Shown here in pieces: positions 7,332-12,998 of a stretch of DNA of 12,998 nucleotides; position 1 is the stretch's first letter; the number at the start of each line of letters is the position of its first letter. Under the pieces are notes generated by a model. That model saw only the letters and a list, made by a program, of their open reading frames with translations, ran no database searches and was not told the DNA's origin. Source of the stretch: Epulopiscium sp. Nele67-Bin004 (GTDB lineage Bacteria > Bacillota_A > Clostridia > Lachnospirales > Cellulosilyticaceae); NCBI GenBank assembly GCA_002007315.1, contig LNZQ01000075.1, positions 1 through 12,998 on the forward strand, read 5' to 3'. Position numbers and translations under genes: made by a program.

Positions 7332-8646
7332 ACGCATTATTTTTGTTATAAAACATAACTGCTGAAACGCCGATACTAATACAAATTACAGCGTGCAATA
7401 TAAACAGCGAACTGCCAACGCTACCAGACAATATCACAAGCGACCCAAGCGTTGCAATTATCGGGTTAACGTACCCTTTGATGACGCTCGTAATTTCGCC
7501 ACGTTGTTTGAGTTTGATAACTTGCACGTAAAGATAAATATACGTTGCATAACTAATACATACTGAAATTTCTGATATATCCGAATTTGGCAACAAATTG
7601 CTTCCCATCGTGATGTAATGCATAATCAACCAAAACGTTGATACAACGAAAAACACTAGTGCCGAATATTTGGAAACGCCAAGTTTTGGATCGATAGCGG
7701 CAACTTTTTCTGCCATCGGAAACATATTCCTTGCTGCAAGAGATTGAGGCAACCTTATGCCCCCAAGAACCAAGCCGTTTACCGTTCCAAGCACAGATAT
7801 AACAACAAACGTTAGTATAACTTTTGCCCCGCTTTCACCAAAAAGTGATATAGCAGCAACGTTAACATGTTCATCGCCAAGAGCCATAATTTCAGCAGGA
7901 CCAACAAGTGCACTTATACCAACAAAATATAAAACGTATATAATCAAAATAAAAATCGGTCCTATAACTAACGCACGTGGCAGATTTTTTTTGCTGTCTT
8001 TAATTTCAGCACCAATTGACGTTGCAACTATCCAGCCGTCAAACGAAAATGCTATCGGGGCAATTGCTGCAAGCCAAGATGTCGATTTCATATGCGTTAC
8101 GTCTGACAAGACAAAAGTGCTCGGGTCACCATACATCAATCCCGCAACTGCAATAATAATAAGCGGTATAAGTTTTATTATTGTAGAAACGTTTTGGGCA
8201 TACCCTCCAAGTTTTGCAGACAATATATTTAATGCAAATATCGCTACCATATAGCAAAATCCTATTAACACTTGAATTTCTAACGTGCTTTCAATTCCAA
8301 ATAACATACAAGTATAAATTCCCGCAACCCACGCAACAATTGCAACAAGCGTTGGAAAATACAAAAATATTTGAAACCACCCAAACGCACAAGCAACAGG
8401 CTTGCTACTATCTTCAGCATAGCCGATAACCCCTCCAGAGCGGTTTGACCGTGCGGCAAGTTCTGATATTGACAAACTTCCAAAAATTATACTTATAGCT
8501 GCCAAAACAAAAACTAGCACACCAAGTGCAACGCTCCCGTCTGTCGCAACTAAAATGTTGTCGCTTCTAAAAAATATTCCTGAGCCGATAACTATTCCAA
8601 CAATCATCGCAATAGCCGTAAAAAGACTATATTCGTTTTTCTTCAT
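7330..8646 (-). CDS. APC-superfamily amino-acid permease, SteT (Ser/Thr exchanger)-like
   Basis: This 438-residue membrane protein is the same length as B. subtilis SteT. It opens with a short cytoplasmic tail, then a first segment containing the substrate-contact motif GSGIF (about residues 22-26). About twelve hydrophobic segments can be counted. Other stretches recall SteT closely: LGGYAQNVSTIIKLIPL, FSFDGWIVATSIGAEIKD and LPRAL. The known function of that family is exchange of small neutral amino acids such as serine and threonine across the cytoplasmic membrane. The start is well supported, with GGGAGG (plus-strand 8655-8660) nine bases before the ATG. The next gene upstream encodes threonine ammonia-lyase, which makes threonine/serine a sensible substrate. 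That link is inference. Own promoter at 8680-8708; the end shares a terminator with the convergent BceB-like gene. Confidence 0.87.
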   Translation of the reverse strand: MKKNEYSLFTAIAMIVGIVIGSGIFFRSDNILVATDGSVALGVLVFVLAAISIIFGSLSISELAARSNRSGGVIGYAEDSSKPVACAFGWFQIFLYFPTLVAIVAWVAGIYTCMLFGIESTLEIQVLIGFCYMVAIFALNILSAKLGGYAQNVSTIIKLIPLIIIAVAGLMYGDPSTFVLSDVTHMKSTSWLAAIAPIAFSFDGWIVATSIGAEIKDSKKNLPRALVIGPIFILIIYVLYFVGISALVGPAEIMALGDEHVNVAAISLFGESGAKVILTFVVISVLGTVNGLVLGGIRLPQSLAARNMFPMAEKVAAIDPKLGVSKYSALVFFVVSTFWLIMHYITMGSNLLPNSDISEISVCISYATYIYLYVQVIKLKQRGEITSVIKGYVNPIIATLGSLVILSGSVGSSLFILHAVICISIGVSAVMFYNKNNA

Positions 8647-8679
8647 TTATGTCGCCTCCCTTATTTTAAGAATATCAAA

Positions 8680-8708
8680 ATTATAACAGATGTATAGGGG
8701 GGCGTAAA
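8680..8708 (-). promoter_or_regulatory. SigA-type promoter of the SteT-like permease
   Basis: Read on the minus strand: TTTACG (8703-8708), a 17-base spacer, then a perfect TATAAT (8680-8685). The start site would be near 8673, giving a short leader before the ribosome site. Its -35 lies three bases from the inverted repeat at 8712-8761. Confidence 0.65.
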
Positions 8709-8711
8709 GAA

Positions 8712-8761
8712 AAAGTTAATATAGTTACACAATTCATATTATTGCGTACTATATTAACTTT
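8712..8761. repeat. Perfect 14-bp inverted repeat between ilvA and the permease gene
   Basis: AAAGTTAATATAGT (8712-8725) is the exact reverse complement of ACTATATTAACTTT (8748-8761); the centre is 22 bases. It is AT-rich. On the minus strand it follows ilvA by about 50 bases and runs into TTTTTCTTT, so it could be a weak terminator for ilvA. It also sits immediately upstream of the permease -35 box, where a regulator could bind. The sequence alone does not separate the two readings. Confidence 0.75.
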
Positions 8762-8813
8762 GAGTTAGAATATTTAAAATTTTTGCGGTTATTTTAAGAT
8801 ATATAAACTGTGT

Positions 8814-10013
8814 TTAGTATTGTTGAACAATAAAGTAACCATTTTCTTCAAATCCTTGTTTGATACGTTGAATATGTTCAAATCCGTTCGCCTCAACTGT
8901 TATTTCAAGTTGTACATTTTGGTACTTGTTACGTGCTTTTGATTGATTGTGTTCAAGACGAATAATGTTTGCACCCAGTTCAGTAAGTATAGTGGATACG
9001 TTTAGAAGTTGTCCAGGCACATTTGCAAGTTCAACACTAAAACAAAACAGTCTACCCCTAGACACAAACCCGCTGTTTACAAGCGATGACAACGTTAACA
9101 TATCAATATTTCCACCACTCAAAATACAAACAATTTTTTTGTTGTGAACATCGATATTTCTAAGTGCAGCAAGCGATGCAGCCCCAGAAGTTTCCGCAAC
9201 CAATTTATGCTTTTCTAACAAAATTAACAACTTGTCAACAATTACGTTGTCTTTAACAGTTAAAATTTCGTCGACATGTTGCTTTATTAAGGAAAAGTTT
9301 AAATCCCCAGGACGTTTTACGGCAATACCTTCGGCTATAGTTGAAACTTGGTCAAGTGTAACAATTTTGTTTTGCGAAACGCTTTTAGCCATGGCACTTG
9401 CACCCTCAGCTTGAACACCTATAACTTTGATGTTAGGATTAATATGTTTTGCGTACATAGACACACCACTTATAAGACCGCCCCCACCTATCGGGCACAA
9501 AATTATATCGATATCCTCTAATTCTTCAAAAATTTCAAGAGCCACCGTTCCTTGACCGTTAATTATGTCCATATCGTCAAATGGGTGTATAAACGTTGCA
9601 CCTTCTTCTTTTTCAATGCGACGTGCTTCTTTGTATGCATCATCATAGCAGTTTCCGTGCAAAATTACACGTCCACCAAATTCACGAGTTGATTGTACTT
9701 TTAAATAAGGAGTTGTTTCTGGCATAACGATAGTAGAATTGATTTTTTCAAGAGAGGCAGCATATGCAACGCCTTGTGCGTGATTTCCAGCCGATGAACA
9801 AACGACACCATGGCTTTTTTCAATATCTGACAAACCTCGTATTTTGTTTAGAGCACCTCTAAGTTTGTATGCACCCGTAGTTTGTAGATTTTCACACTTT
9901 AGATAAACTTTGTTGTTTGTCCCACAAAGTTCAGAAAATGTTTGACTATATAGCAGAGGGGTCTTTACTATGACGTCGTTTATTTGTTCGTAAGCTTGTT
10001 TTATAGATTCCAT
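8814..10013 (-). CDS. ilvA: Threonine ammonia-lyase (threonine dehydratase) with C-terminal ACT domain
   Basis: This 399-residue PLP enzyme deaminates L-threonine to 2-oxobutyrate and ammonia, and usually also L-serine to pyruvate. The PLP lysine is K50 in TGAYKLRGA. SSAGNHAQG (73-81) contacts substrate, GGGGL (176-180) holds the cofactor phosphate, and SGGN (299-302) closes the catalytic domain. Residues about 322-399 (VELANVPGQLLNVS...ANIIRLEH) form one ACT domain, as in the ~400-residue TdcB/IlvA proteins common in Clostridia, shorter than the ~510-residue E. coli IlvA. The ATG is preceded by AAAGGTGA (plus-strand 10021-10028). The oxobutyrate can feed isoleucine synthesis or fermentation. 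No other isoleucine genes are nearby, and the neighbour is a SteT-like permease, so a catabolic role is at least as likely. Symbol tdcB could also be used. Own promoter upstream. Confidence 0.93.
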   Translation of the reverse strand: MESIKQAYEQINDVIVKTPLLYSQTFSELCGTNNKVYLKCENLQTTGAYKLRGALNKIRGLSDIEKSHGVVCSSAGNHAQGVAYAASLEKINSTIVMPETTPYLKVQSTREFGGRVILHGNCYDDAYKEARRIEKEEGATFIHPFDDMDIINGQGTVALEIFEELEDIDIILCPIGGGGLISGVSMYAKHINPNIKVIGVQAEGASAMAKSVSQNKIVTLDQVSTIAEGIAVKRPGDLNFSLIKQHVDEILTVKDNVIVDKLLILLEKHKLVAETSGAASLAALRNIDVHNKKIVCILSGGNIDMLTLSSLVNSGFVSRGRLFCFSVELANVPGQLLNVSTILTELGANIIRLEHNQSKARNKYQNVQLEITVEANGFEHIQRIKQGFEENGYFIVQQY

Positions 10014-10044
10014 TTTTATTCACCTTTCGAGTTATTATATGAAC

Positions 10045-10073
10045 ATTATAAAATAAAAATCATAATGCGTCTA
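10045..10073 (-). promoter_or_regulatory. SigA-type promoter of ilvA
   Basis: On the minus strand: TAGACG (10068-10073), a 17-base spacer, TATAAT (10045-10050). A second TATAAT at 10034-10039 has a poorer -35. I see no T-box or other leader structure; there is too little room before the start codon. It is back to back with the rnpB promoter. Confidence 0.6.
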
Positions 10074-10081
10074 GTAGGGGC

Positions 10082-10110
10082 TTGCAAAATTAGTAGATAT
10101 GTGATAGATT
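10082..10110 (+). promoter_or_regulatory. Candidate rnpB promoter
   Basis: TTGCAA (10082-10087), a 17-base spacer, TAGATT (10105-10110). This would start transcription about seven bases later, at 10117, which is where the P1 helix of the RNA begins. TATACA at 10110-10115 is an alternative -10 with poor spacing. Confidence 0.5.
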
Positions 10111-10116
10111 ATACAA

Positions 10117-10471
10117 GTTGAGAAGTAAGTCAGACAGTCGCGGGCACAAAAACCGAAAGGTTGTGCGTGAGGAACGTCCGAGCTTCATAGAGCAGGGTGC
10201 TGGATAACACCCAGTCAAGGTGACTTGAAGGAAAGTGCAACAGAAATAAACCACCTACTTATGTAGGAAAGGATGGAAAGGCGAGGTAAGAGCTCACCGT
10301 CCTCTAGGTGACTAGAGGAGCAATGTAAACCCCACCCGAAGCAAGACCGTACAAAAACTAATATGGCTGCTCGTCATAGTTTTAGGTTGGTCGCTAAAGC
10401 AACTAGGCAACTATTTGCGTAGATAGATGACTGTCAAATACAGGACTCGGCGTATAGATTTGGTTTTCAAC
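10117..10471 (+). ncRNA. rnpB: RNase P RNA, bacterial class A
   Basis: This is the catalytic RNA that trims the 5' leader of tRNA precursors, about 355 bases. Ends were set by the P1 helix: GTTGAGAA at 10117 pairs with TTTTCAAC at 10464-10471. Conserved blocks are in the expected order: GACAGTC (10133-10139) pairing with GACTGTC (10429-10435) as P2; the P3 hairpin with GCACAA / TTGTGC; GAGGAACGTCC (10169-10179), the 5' half of P4; ACAGAAA (10240-10246); GAGGTAAGAGCTCACCG (10283-10299); GTAAACCCCACCCGAAGCAAGACC-like core (about 10325-10348); GGTTGG near 10385-10390 for the tRNA 3' CCA contact; and ACAGGACTCGGCGTATAG (10440-10457), the 3' half of P4. This layout fits class A, as in Clostridia, and not the Bacillus class B form. 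Followed by a strong terminator. Confidence 0.95.
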
Positions 10472-10474
10472 ATA

Positions 10475-10501
10475 AAGTCGTGCAAATGCACGGCTTTTTT
10501 T
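10475..10501 (+). terminator. Intrinsic terminator of rnpB
   Basis: An eight-base-pair stem (AGTCGTGC, 10476-10483, with GCACGGCT, 10488-10495, one G-T pair) with an AAAT loop runs into seven Ts at 10495-10501. It separates rnpB from the spoIIA operon. Confidence 0.9.
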
Positions 10502-10528
10502 GTATATGGAAATTTCTTACAAAAGTAA

Positions 10529-10557
10529 TTGACAAATTTTGTAAATTATATTATTCT
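10529..10557 (+). promoter_or_regulatory. Candidate spoIIA operon promoter
   Basis: A perfect TTGACA (10529-10534), a 17-base spacer and TATTCT (10552-10557) lie between the rnpB terminator and spoIIAA. This reads as SigA-like. In B. subtilis the spoIIA operon is driven by sigma-H. I looked for an AGGAWWT / GAAT pair with sigma-H spacing and did not find a clear one. A TATAAT at 10564-10569 is too far from the -35 to use it. Confidence 0.55.
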
Positions 10558-10593
10558 ATATAGTATAATTACCTAGATTTGGAGGGACACATT

Positions 10594-10929
10594 ATGAACA
10601 TCAAAACAGAAATTAAAAACAACGTATTATTCGTGTATCTTGAGGGAGAAATTGACCACCACACTTCAGTGGAGATAAAAGAAATTGTGGACAGACTTTA
10701 TGCATCAAACAGACTGACACACATACTTTTTGACTTTGAGGATGTGACGTTTATGGATAGTTCAGGAGTTGGCCTATTAATAGGTAGATACAGAAATGCT
10801 ATGATCGGTGGCGGAAAAGTTGCACTTATAAAAGTTAAGCCAGAAATTGACAAACTTATGAATTTATCAGGAATATACAAACTTATGAAAAAATATGAAG
10901 ATGAGCAAAACGCTGTTGCAAATCTTTAA
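10594..10929 (+). CDS. spoIIAA: Anti-sigma-F factor antagonist SpoIIAA (STAS domain)
   Basis: This 111-residue protein is a single STAS domain. The phosphorylation loop is MDSSGVGLLIGRY, with Ser57 matching the serine that SpoIIAB phosphorylates in B. subtilis (DSSGLGVILGRY). The N-terminal GEIDHHT motif is also typical of SpoIIAA. When dephosphorylated by the phosphatase SpoIIE, which is not in this window, it binds SpoIIAB and frees SigF in the forespore. ATG 10594 is chosen over in-frame TTG 10579: a GGAGGG at 10581-10586 lies seven bases before the ATG and would fall inside the longer version. It is first in the spoIIAA-spoIIAB-sigF operon, 18 bases from spoIIAB. Motif, size and gene order all agree. 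Confidence 0.95.
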   Translation: MNIKTEIKNNVLFVYLEGEIDHHTSVEIKEIVDRLYASNRLTHILFDFEDVTFMDSSGVGLLIGRYRNAMIGGGKVALIKVKPEIDKLMNLSGIYKLMKKYEDEQNAVANL

Positions 10930-10947
10930 TAGAAAGGATTGAACTAT

Positions 10948-11379
10948 ATGGAAACAAACCAAATGAGGCTTACATTTAAAAGTATCTCAGAAAATGTATC
11001 TTTTGTTAGAGCTACAGTAGGTGCATTTTTAGCAAAACTTAACATAACTATGGACCAACTTTATGATATAAAAATGGCAGTATCTGAGGCGGTTACAAAT
11101 AGTATAATTCACGGGTATAGCGGAGATAGCGAAAATGAAATAGAACTTGGTTGTATGTACAAGATTGAAGAGCAAATCACAATTGAAATTTATGTGAAAG
11201 ATACAGGCAAAGGGATTAACGACATAGAACAATCAAAGCAACCTATGTTTACAACAGCAGAGGATAGAGCTGGACTAGGTTTTACAGTTATGGAATCCGT
11301 TATAGATAACGTGTGTATAGAGTCGGAAGTAGGCAAAGGAACGACTATAACCTTACATACAAAGTTGCAGGCTATATAG
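10948..11379 (+). CDS. spoIIAB: Anti-sigma-F factor and serine kinase SpoIIAB
   Basis: This 143-residue GHKL-fold kinase is close to the 146 residues of the Bacillus protein. The N-box helix is KMAVSEAVTNSIIHGY, with E47 and N51 as catalytic and Mg-binding residues. The G1 box is DTGKGI (85-90), and the G2 region is AGLGFTVM (108-115). R21 corresponds to the arginine known in B. subtilis to contact both SigF and SpoIIAA. With ATP bound it sequesters SigF; it also inactivates SpoIIAA by phosphorylation. ATG 10948 is preferred to in-frame TTG 10939, because AAAGGA at 10933-10938 is well placed only for the ATG. It lies 18 bases after spoIIAA and 30 bases before the sigF start. Confidence 0.95.
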   Translation: METNQMRLTFKSISENVSFVRATVGAFLAKLNITMDQLYDIKMAVSEAVTNSIIHGYSGDSENEIELGCMYKIEEQITIEIYVKDTGKGINDIEQSKQPMFTTAEDRAGLGFTVMESVIDNVCIESEVGKGTTITLHTKLQAI

Positions 11380-11395
11380 AGATAAGCTCTTTTGT

Positions 11396-11404
11396 GGGAG
11401 GTGA
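11396..11404 (+). promoter_or_regulatory. Ribosome binding site that selects a TTG start for sigF
   Basis: GGGAGGTGA is the strongest Shine-Dalgarno site in the operon. Its core is eight bases before TTG 11410 and 17 before ATG 11419, so the TTG is the likely start. The upstream in-frame TTG at 11392 would place this site inside the gene. Confidence 0.7.
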
Positions 11405-11409
11405 AATTT

Positions 11410-11940
11410 TTGGATAATATGCTTGAAAATAAACAGATAGAAAATACAAGAGAGCTTATAGCTCAAGCCCAACAAGGAAATGTTAGAGCAAAAGAACAAT
11501 TAGTTGAAGAAAATATAGGTCTTGTTTGGAGTTTGGTAAAAAGATTTTCAAATAGAGGATATGAACTTGAGGATTTATTTCAAGTGGGTAGCATTGGACT
11601 ATTAAAAAGCATCGAGAAATTTGACCTAGACTTTAATGTTAGATTTTCGACGTATGCAGTTCCTATGATTGTCGGAGAAATCAAAAGGTTTCTCCGAGAT
11701 GATGGTATGATAAAAGTTAGTAGAACTCTAAAAGAAATTGCATATAAAGCCAAATTGGCAAAAGAGGAGCTTATAAGAACTTTAGATAGAGAACCAACTT
11801 TACTAGAAATTGCAAACATACTTGAAATGCCTGTTGAAGAAGTTGCAGTTGCAATTGAGGCGAACCACGACGTTGAATCGCTAAATGCGGTAATTCACCA
11901 TGGTGATGGCAAGGCATCTGAGAACATTCTATCCACTTAA
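11410..11940 (+). CDS. sigF: RNA polymerase sigma factor SigF (sporulation), 3'-truncated at a chimeric junction
   Basis: The readable protein is 176 residues from TTG 11410, against about 255 in B. subtilis. Region 2 is intact: NIGLVWSLVKRF (36-46), the core-binding DLFQVGSIGLLKSIEKFD (55-72) and the -10-recognising FSTYAVPMIVGEIKRFLRDDG (79-99). Region 3 follows (KVSRTLKEIAYKA, then PTLLEIANILEMP). Similarity holds to about HHGDG (163-167), where B. subtilis has YENDGDP. The last nine residues (KASENILST) do not match, and a TAA follows. Region 4, needed to read the -35 element, is absent. Because foreign-looking DNA begins at the same point, I infer a cut by assembly or library chimerism, not a natural pseudogene. 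The true bacterial end of the gene is probably about 11908, and the final residues and stop likely belong to the other DNA. Confidence 0.9.
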   Translation: MDNMLENKQIENTRELIAQAQQGNVRAKEQLVEENIGLVWSLVKRFSNRGYELEDLFQVGSIGLLKSIEKFDLDFNVRFSTYAVPMIVGEIKRFLRDDGMIKVSRTLKEIAYKAKLAKEELIRTLDREPTLLEIANILEMPVEEVAVAIEANHDVESLNAVIHHGDGKASENILST

Positions 11941-11945
11941 AAAAA
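11905..11945. other. Probable chimeric junction: bacterial DNA to eukaryotic (fish-like) DNA
   Basis: Left of this interval the sequence is a conserved bacterial coding region. Right of it there is no reading frame with recognisable protein, no Shine-Dalgarno site and a different base texture (few CpG, mixed T/C-rich and TG/CA-rich tracts, long G and A runs). The last residue that fits SigF is encoded near 11908, and by 11941 the text is clearly non-bacterial. The exact base cannot be fixed by reading alone. Confidence 0.8.
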
Positions 11946-12208
11946 TGTGTTTTTCTCTTCCCACTCTACCAGATTTTACACTTAACATCCCATGTACACA
12001 ACTTCCAAAAATTTCCTTCAAAACCATCAGTGAGAAGCACAGGCAAAATAGTCACATTCAAGCCATTTGTAACACTGAAGTTGTTTTAACTGTCTGGCAT
12101 TATTTCCCGTCTCAGCATGAGTACCTTTCACTCAGGTGCAGTGAATTTTGAGGGTGATTTAGGGTGAACTGCCACCTCCTCCTGCACAGGGGCACTTAGG
12201 TCAGTGAA

Positions 12209-12220
12209 GGGGGGGGGGGG
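12209..12220. repeat. 12-base poly-G run
   Basis: Twelve consecutive G bases follow GTGAA and are followed by CATATTTGGGGGTGGGG. Such runs are common in vertebrate non-coding DNA and absent from the bacterial part of the window. The exact length is prone to sequencing error. Confidence 0.9.
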
Positions 12221-12410
12221 CATATTTGGGGGTGGGGCAATTTATTACGTTGTGTGAAATGGCATTTCTGAGAAAATGGACTGTATTTATTTTTCAACTA
12301 CTTAAAGTGCTTTTACAACACAACCCTAAAGGGTTAAAAAGTGTTCACTGTTTGAGTAATTAAATACATTAGAAAAGTGCTAATAAAATATCTTCAATAA
12401 TAATAAACTT

Positions 12411-12525
12411 AAGGACTTGAAATTCAAAGTTTAGGACTCTGGACTTGACTGAGGACTCGCTTGTCTTGCTTGTCAAAGACTTGAGACTTGTGACTTGCAA
12501 AAAAATGACTTAGTCCCTCCTCTGC
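12411..12525 (+). repeat. Degenerate ACTTG-rich interspersed repeat of teleost type
   Basis: ACTTG occurs five times in 83 bases (12415, 12443, 12479, 12486, 12493), with related GACTC and GTCTTG units between. The ending GTGACTTGCAAA...ATGACTTAGTCCC is like a 'gacttg...acttgcaaaacaatgacttggtccc' repeat that I recall as frequent in fish genomes. That recollection is not a database result. It is the best single indication that the right end is fish DNA. Confidence 0.65.
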
Positions 12526-12646
12526 CTGAGGGCCCTCACTGTCTCCGTTCAGCATTCTGTTGGAACACAGAGAAACAGCGGCCTTCACAGCTGACACAAA
12601 CTATTTCAGTGACAAAAAATTAAGTTTGACCATCAGTGTGACCTAT

Positions 12647-12697
12647 GAACAAACAGCGGTGTAGTAAGCCCCGCCCCCTGTCTACTGCTATTTGTTC
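12647..12697. repeat. Imperfect inverted repeat in the eukaryotic part
   Basis: GAACAAACAGCGGTGTAG (12647-12664) is roughly mirrored by CTACTGCTATTTGTTC (12682-12697), whose complement reads GAACAAATAGCAGTAG. The centre contains GCCCCGCCCCC. It could be the remnant of a small DNA transposon or chance; I see no target-site duplication. Confidence 0.35.
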
Positions 12698-12998
12698 TGT
12701 AGGAAAAAAAAGCAGTTAAATTAAACAGACAAACAGACGAGAGTCCATGTTTGACCACAGACAGACAGAGACAAGTCAGCGCTGGTTTCTCTAGAGCTCC
12801 TCTGGCCGTGGTGTGTTCATGTGTTTCAGGAGCAAGTCGATGTTCCCACATGAGTGTGTTGTGAGGACCAGCTGACTCTGCAGGTAGGCCTCACACACCT
12901 GATGACCATCAGACTTCAATCATTCGCTCATAAGTCAGGGTTTGATGAATGAACTGTTGCTCTGCTACCATAGAAACACAAACTGTTTCTTGAAAACA

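Larger units (their letters stand above)
11941..12998. other. Non-coding eukaryotic DNA, probably from the fish host
   Basis: No gene is supported here on either strand. The short open frames are unrelated to any protein I recognise and lack ribosome sites. The stretch is more GC-rich than the bacterial part yet has only about a dozen CpG by eye, as in methylated vertebrate DNA. It holds a 12-G run (12209-12220), an ACTTG-rich repeat typical in my experience of teleost genomes (12411-12525), and an imperfect inverted repeat (12647-12697). TG/CA-rich and CAGACAGACAGAGACA-like simple tracts near 12755-12775 also look vertebrate. Species cannot be told from this; a surgeonfish is only a guess based on the suspected symbiont. 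Confidence 0.8.

Noticed and set aside
7757..8254. Plus-strand frame of 165 codons opposite the amino-acid permease
   Set aside because: The permease on the minus strand has clear family motifs, a promoter and a ribosome site; the plus-strand frame has none.
8661..8798. Direct repeat TTATTTTAAG at 8661-8670 and 8789-8798 flanking the 14-bp dyad, possibly a small mobile element
   Set aside because: Ten AT-only-rich bases can recur by chance here, the copies do not abut the dyad ends, and no terminal inverted repeats adjoin them.
10014..10116. T-box or other amino-acid riboswitch before ilvA
   Set aside because: The leader from the likely start site to the ATG is only about 25 bases, too short for such a structure, and no conserved T-box sequence is present.
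11900..12151. Open frame of 83 codons crossing the junction
   Set aside because: It starts inside sigF in another frame, has no ribosome site, and runs into eukaryotic-looking DNA; no recognisable protein.
12633..12851. Minus-strand open frame of 72 codons in the right end
   Set aside because: No similarity to anything I recognise, no ribosome site, and it lies in non-coding eukaryotic-type sequence.
12830..12883. Possible vertebrate exon: TTTCAG before it and CAG-GTAGGC after it look like splice sites
   Set aside because: All three forward frames of the 54-base stretch contain a stop codon. It could be an untranslated exon, but the sequence alone does not support it.
11900..12998. Natural transfer of animal DNA into a bacterial genome
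   Set aside because: The join interrupts an essential developmental gene, the foreign part is non-coding repeat-type DNA, and no mobile element or duplication borders it. A chimeric contig explains all of this more simply.

Overview
The first ~11.9 kb is AT-rich, gene-dense bacterial DNA that looks like a Clostridia-type, spore-lineage Firmicute. It has strong Shine-Dalgarno sites, a class A (not Bacillus class B) RNase P RNA, and a spoIIAA-spoIIAB-sigF sporulation operon. At about 11,905-11,945 the sequence changes abruptly in the middle of sigF. The last ~1.06 kb has no genes, is poor in CpG, carries a 12-G run, and contains a degenerate ACTTG-rich repeat of the kind I associate with teleost fish genomes. 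The simplest reading is a chimeric contig: a fish-associated clostridial symbiont joined to DNA of its fish host. The giant surgeonfish symbionts (Epulopiscium / Epulonipiscium group) are an obvious candidate, but that name is an inference from the combination and is not proven by the sequence.

Layout, left to right. (1) 1-4534, plus strand: an ABC uptake operon of the Ugp/Mal type, in the order ATPase (3' end only), two permeases, a beta-CASP metallo-beta-lactamase-fold hydrolase whose start overlaps the second permease, and a substrate-binding lipoprotein. It ends at a strong intrinsic terminator (4543-4566). (2) 4593-7302, plus strand: a two-gene BceAB/FtsX-like ABC system (ATPase and 649-residue permease with a large extracellular domain) of the type used in peptide-antibiotic defence. 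No two-component genes are beside it. (3) 7330-10013, minus strand: a SteT-like amino-acid permease and an ACT-domain threonine ammonia-lyase, each with a recognisable promoter, separated by a perfect 14-bp inverted repeat. The first of these converges on the BceB-like gene over a shared terminator. (4) 10117-10501, plus strand: rnpB with its terminator, transcribed divergently from ilvA. (5) 10529-11940, plus strand: promoter and spoIIAA-spoIIAB-sigF, with sigF losing its region 4 at the chimeric junction. (6) ~11941-12998: eukaryotic, probably fish, non-coding DNA.

How the genes work together: region 1 takes up a small organic solute, possibly glycerol-3-phosphate or a sugar. Region 3 is a plausible threonine/serine import and deamination pair. 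Region 5 is the forespore-specific sigma-F switch: SpoIIAB holds SigF and phosphorylates SpoIIAA, and dephosphorylated SpoIIAA releases SigF. I found no CRISPR array, tRNA, insertion sequence or clearly new multi-gene system. The points most worth a second look are the junction, the beta-CASP enzyme inside the uptake operon, and the inverted repeat beside the permease promoter.
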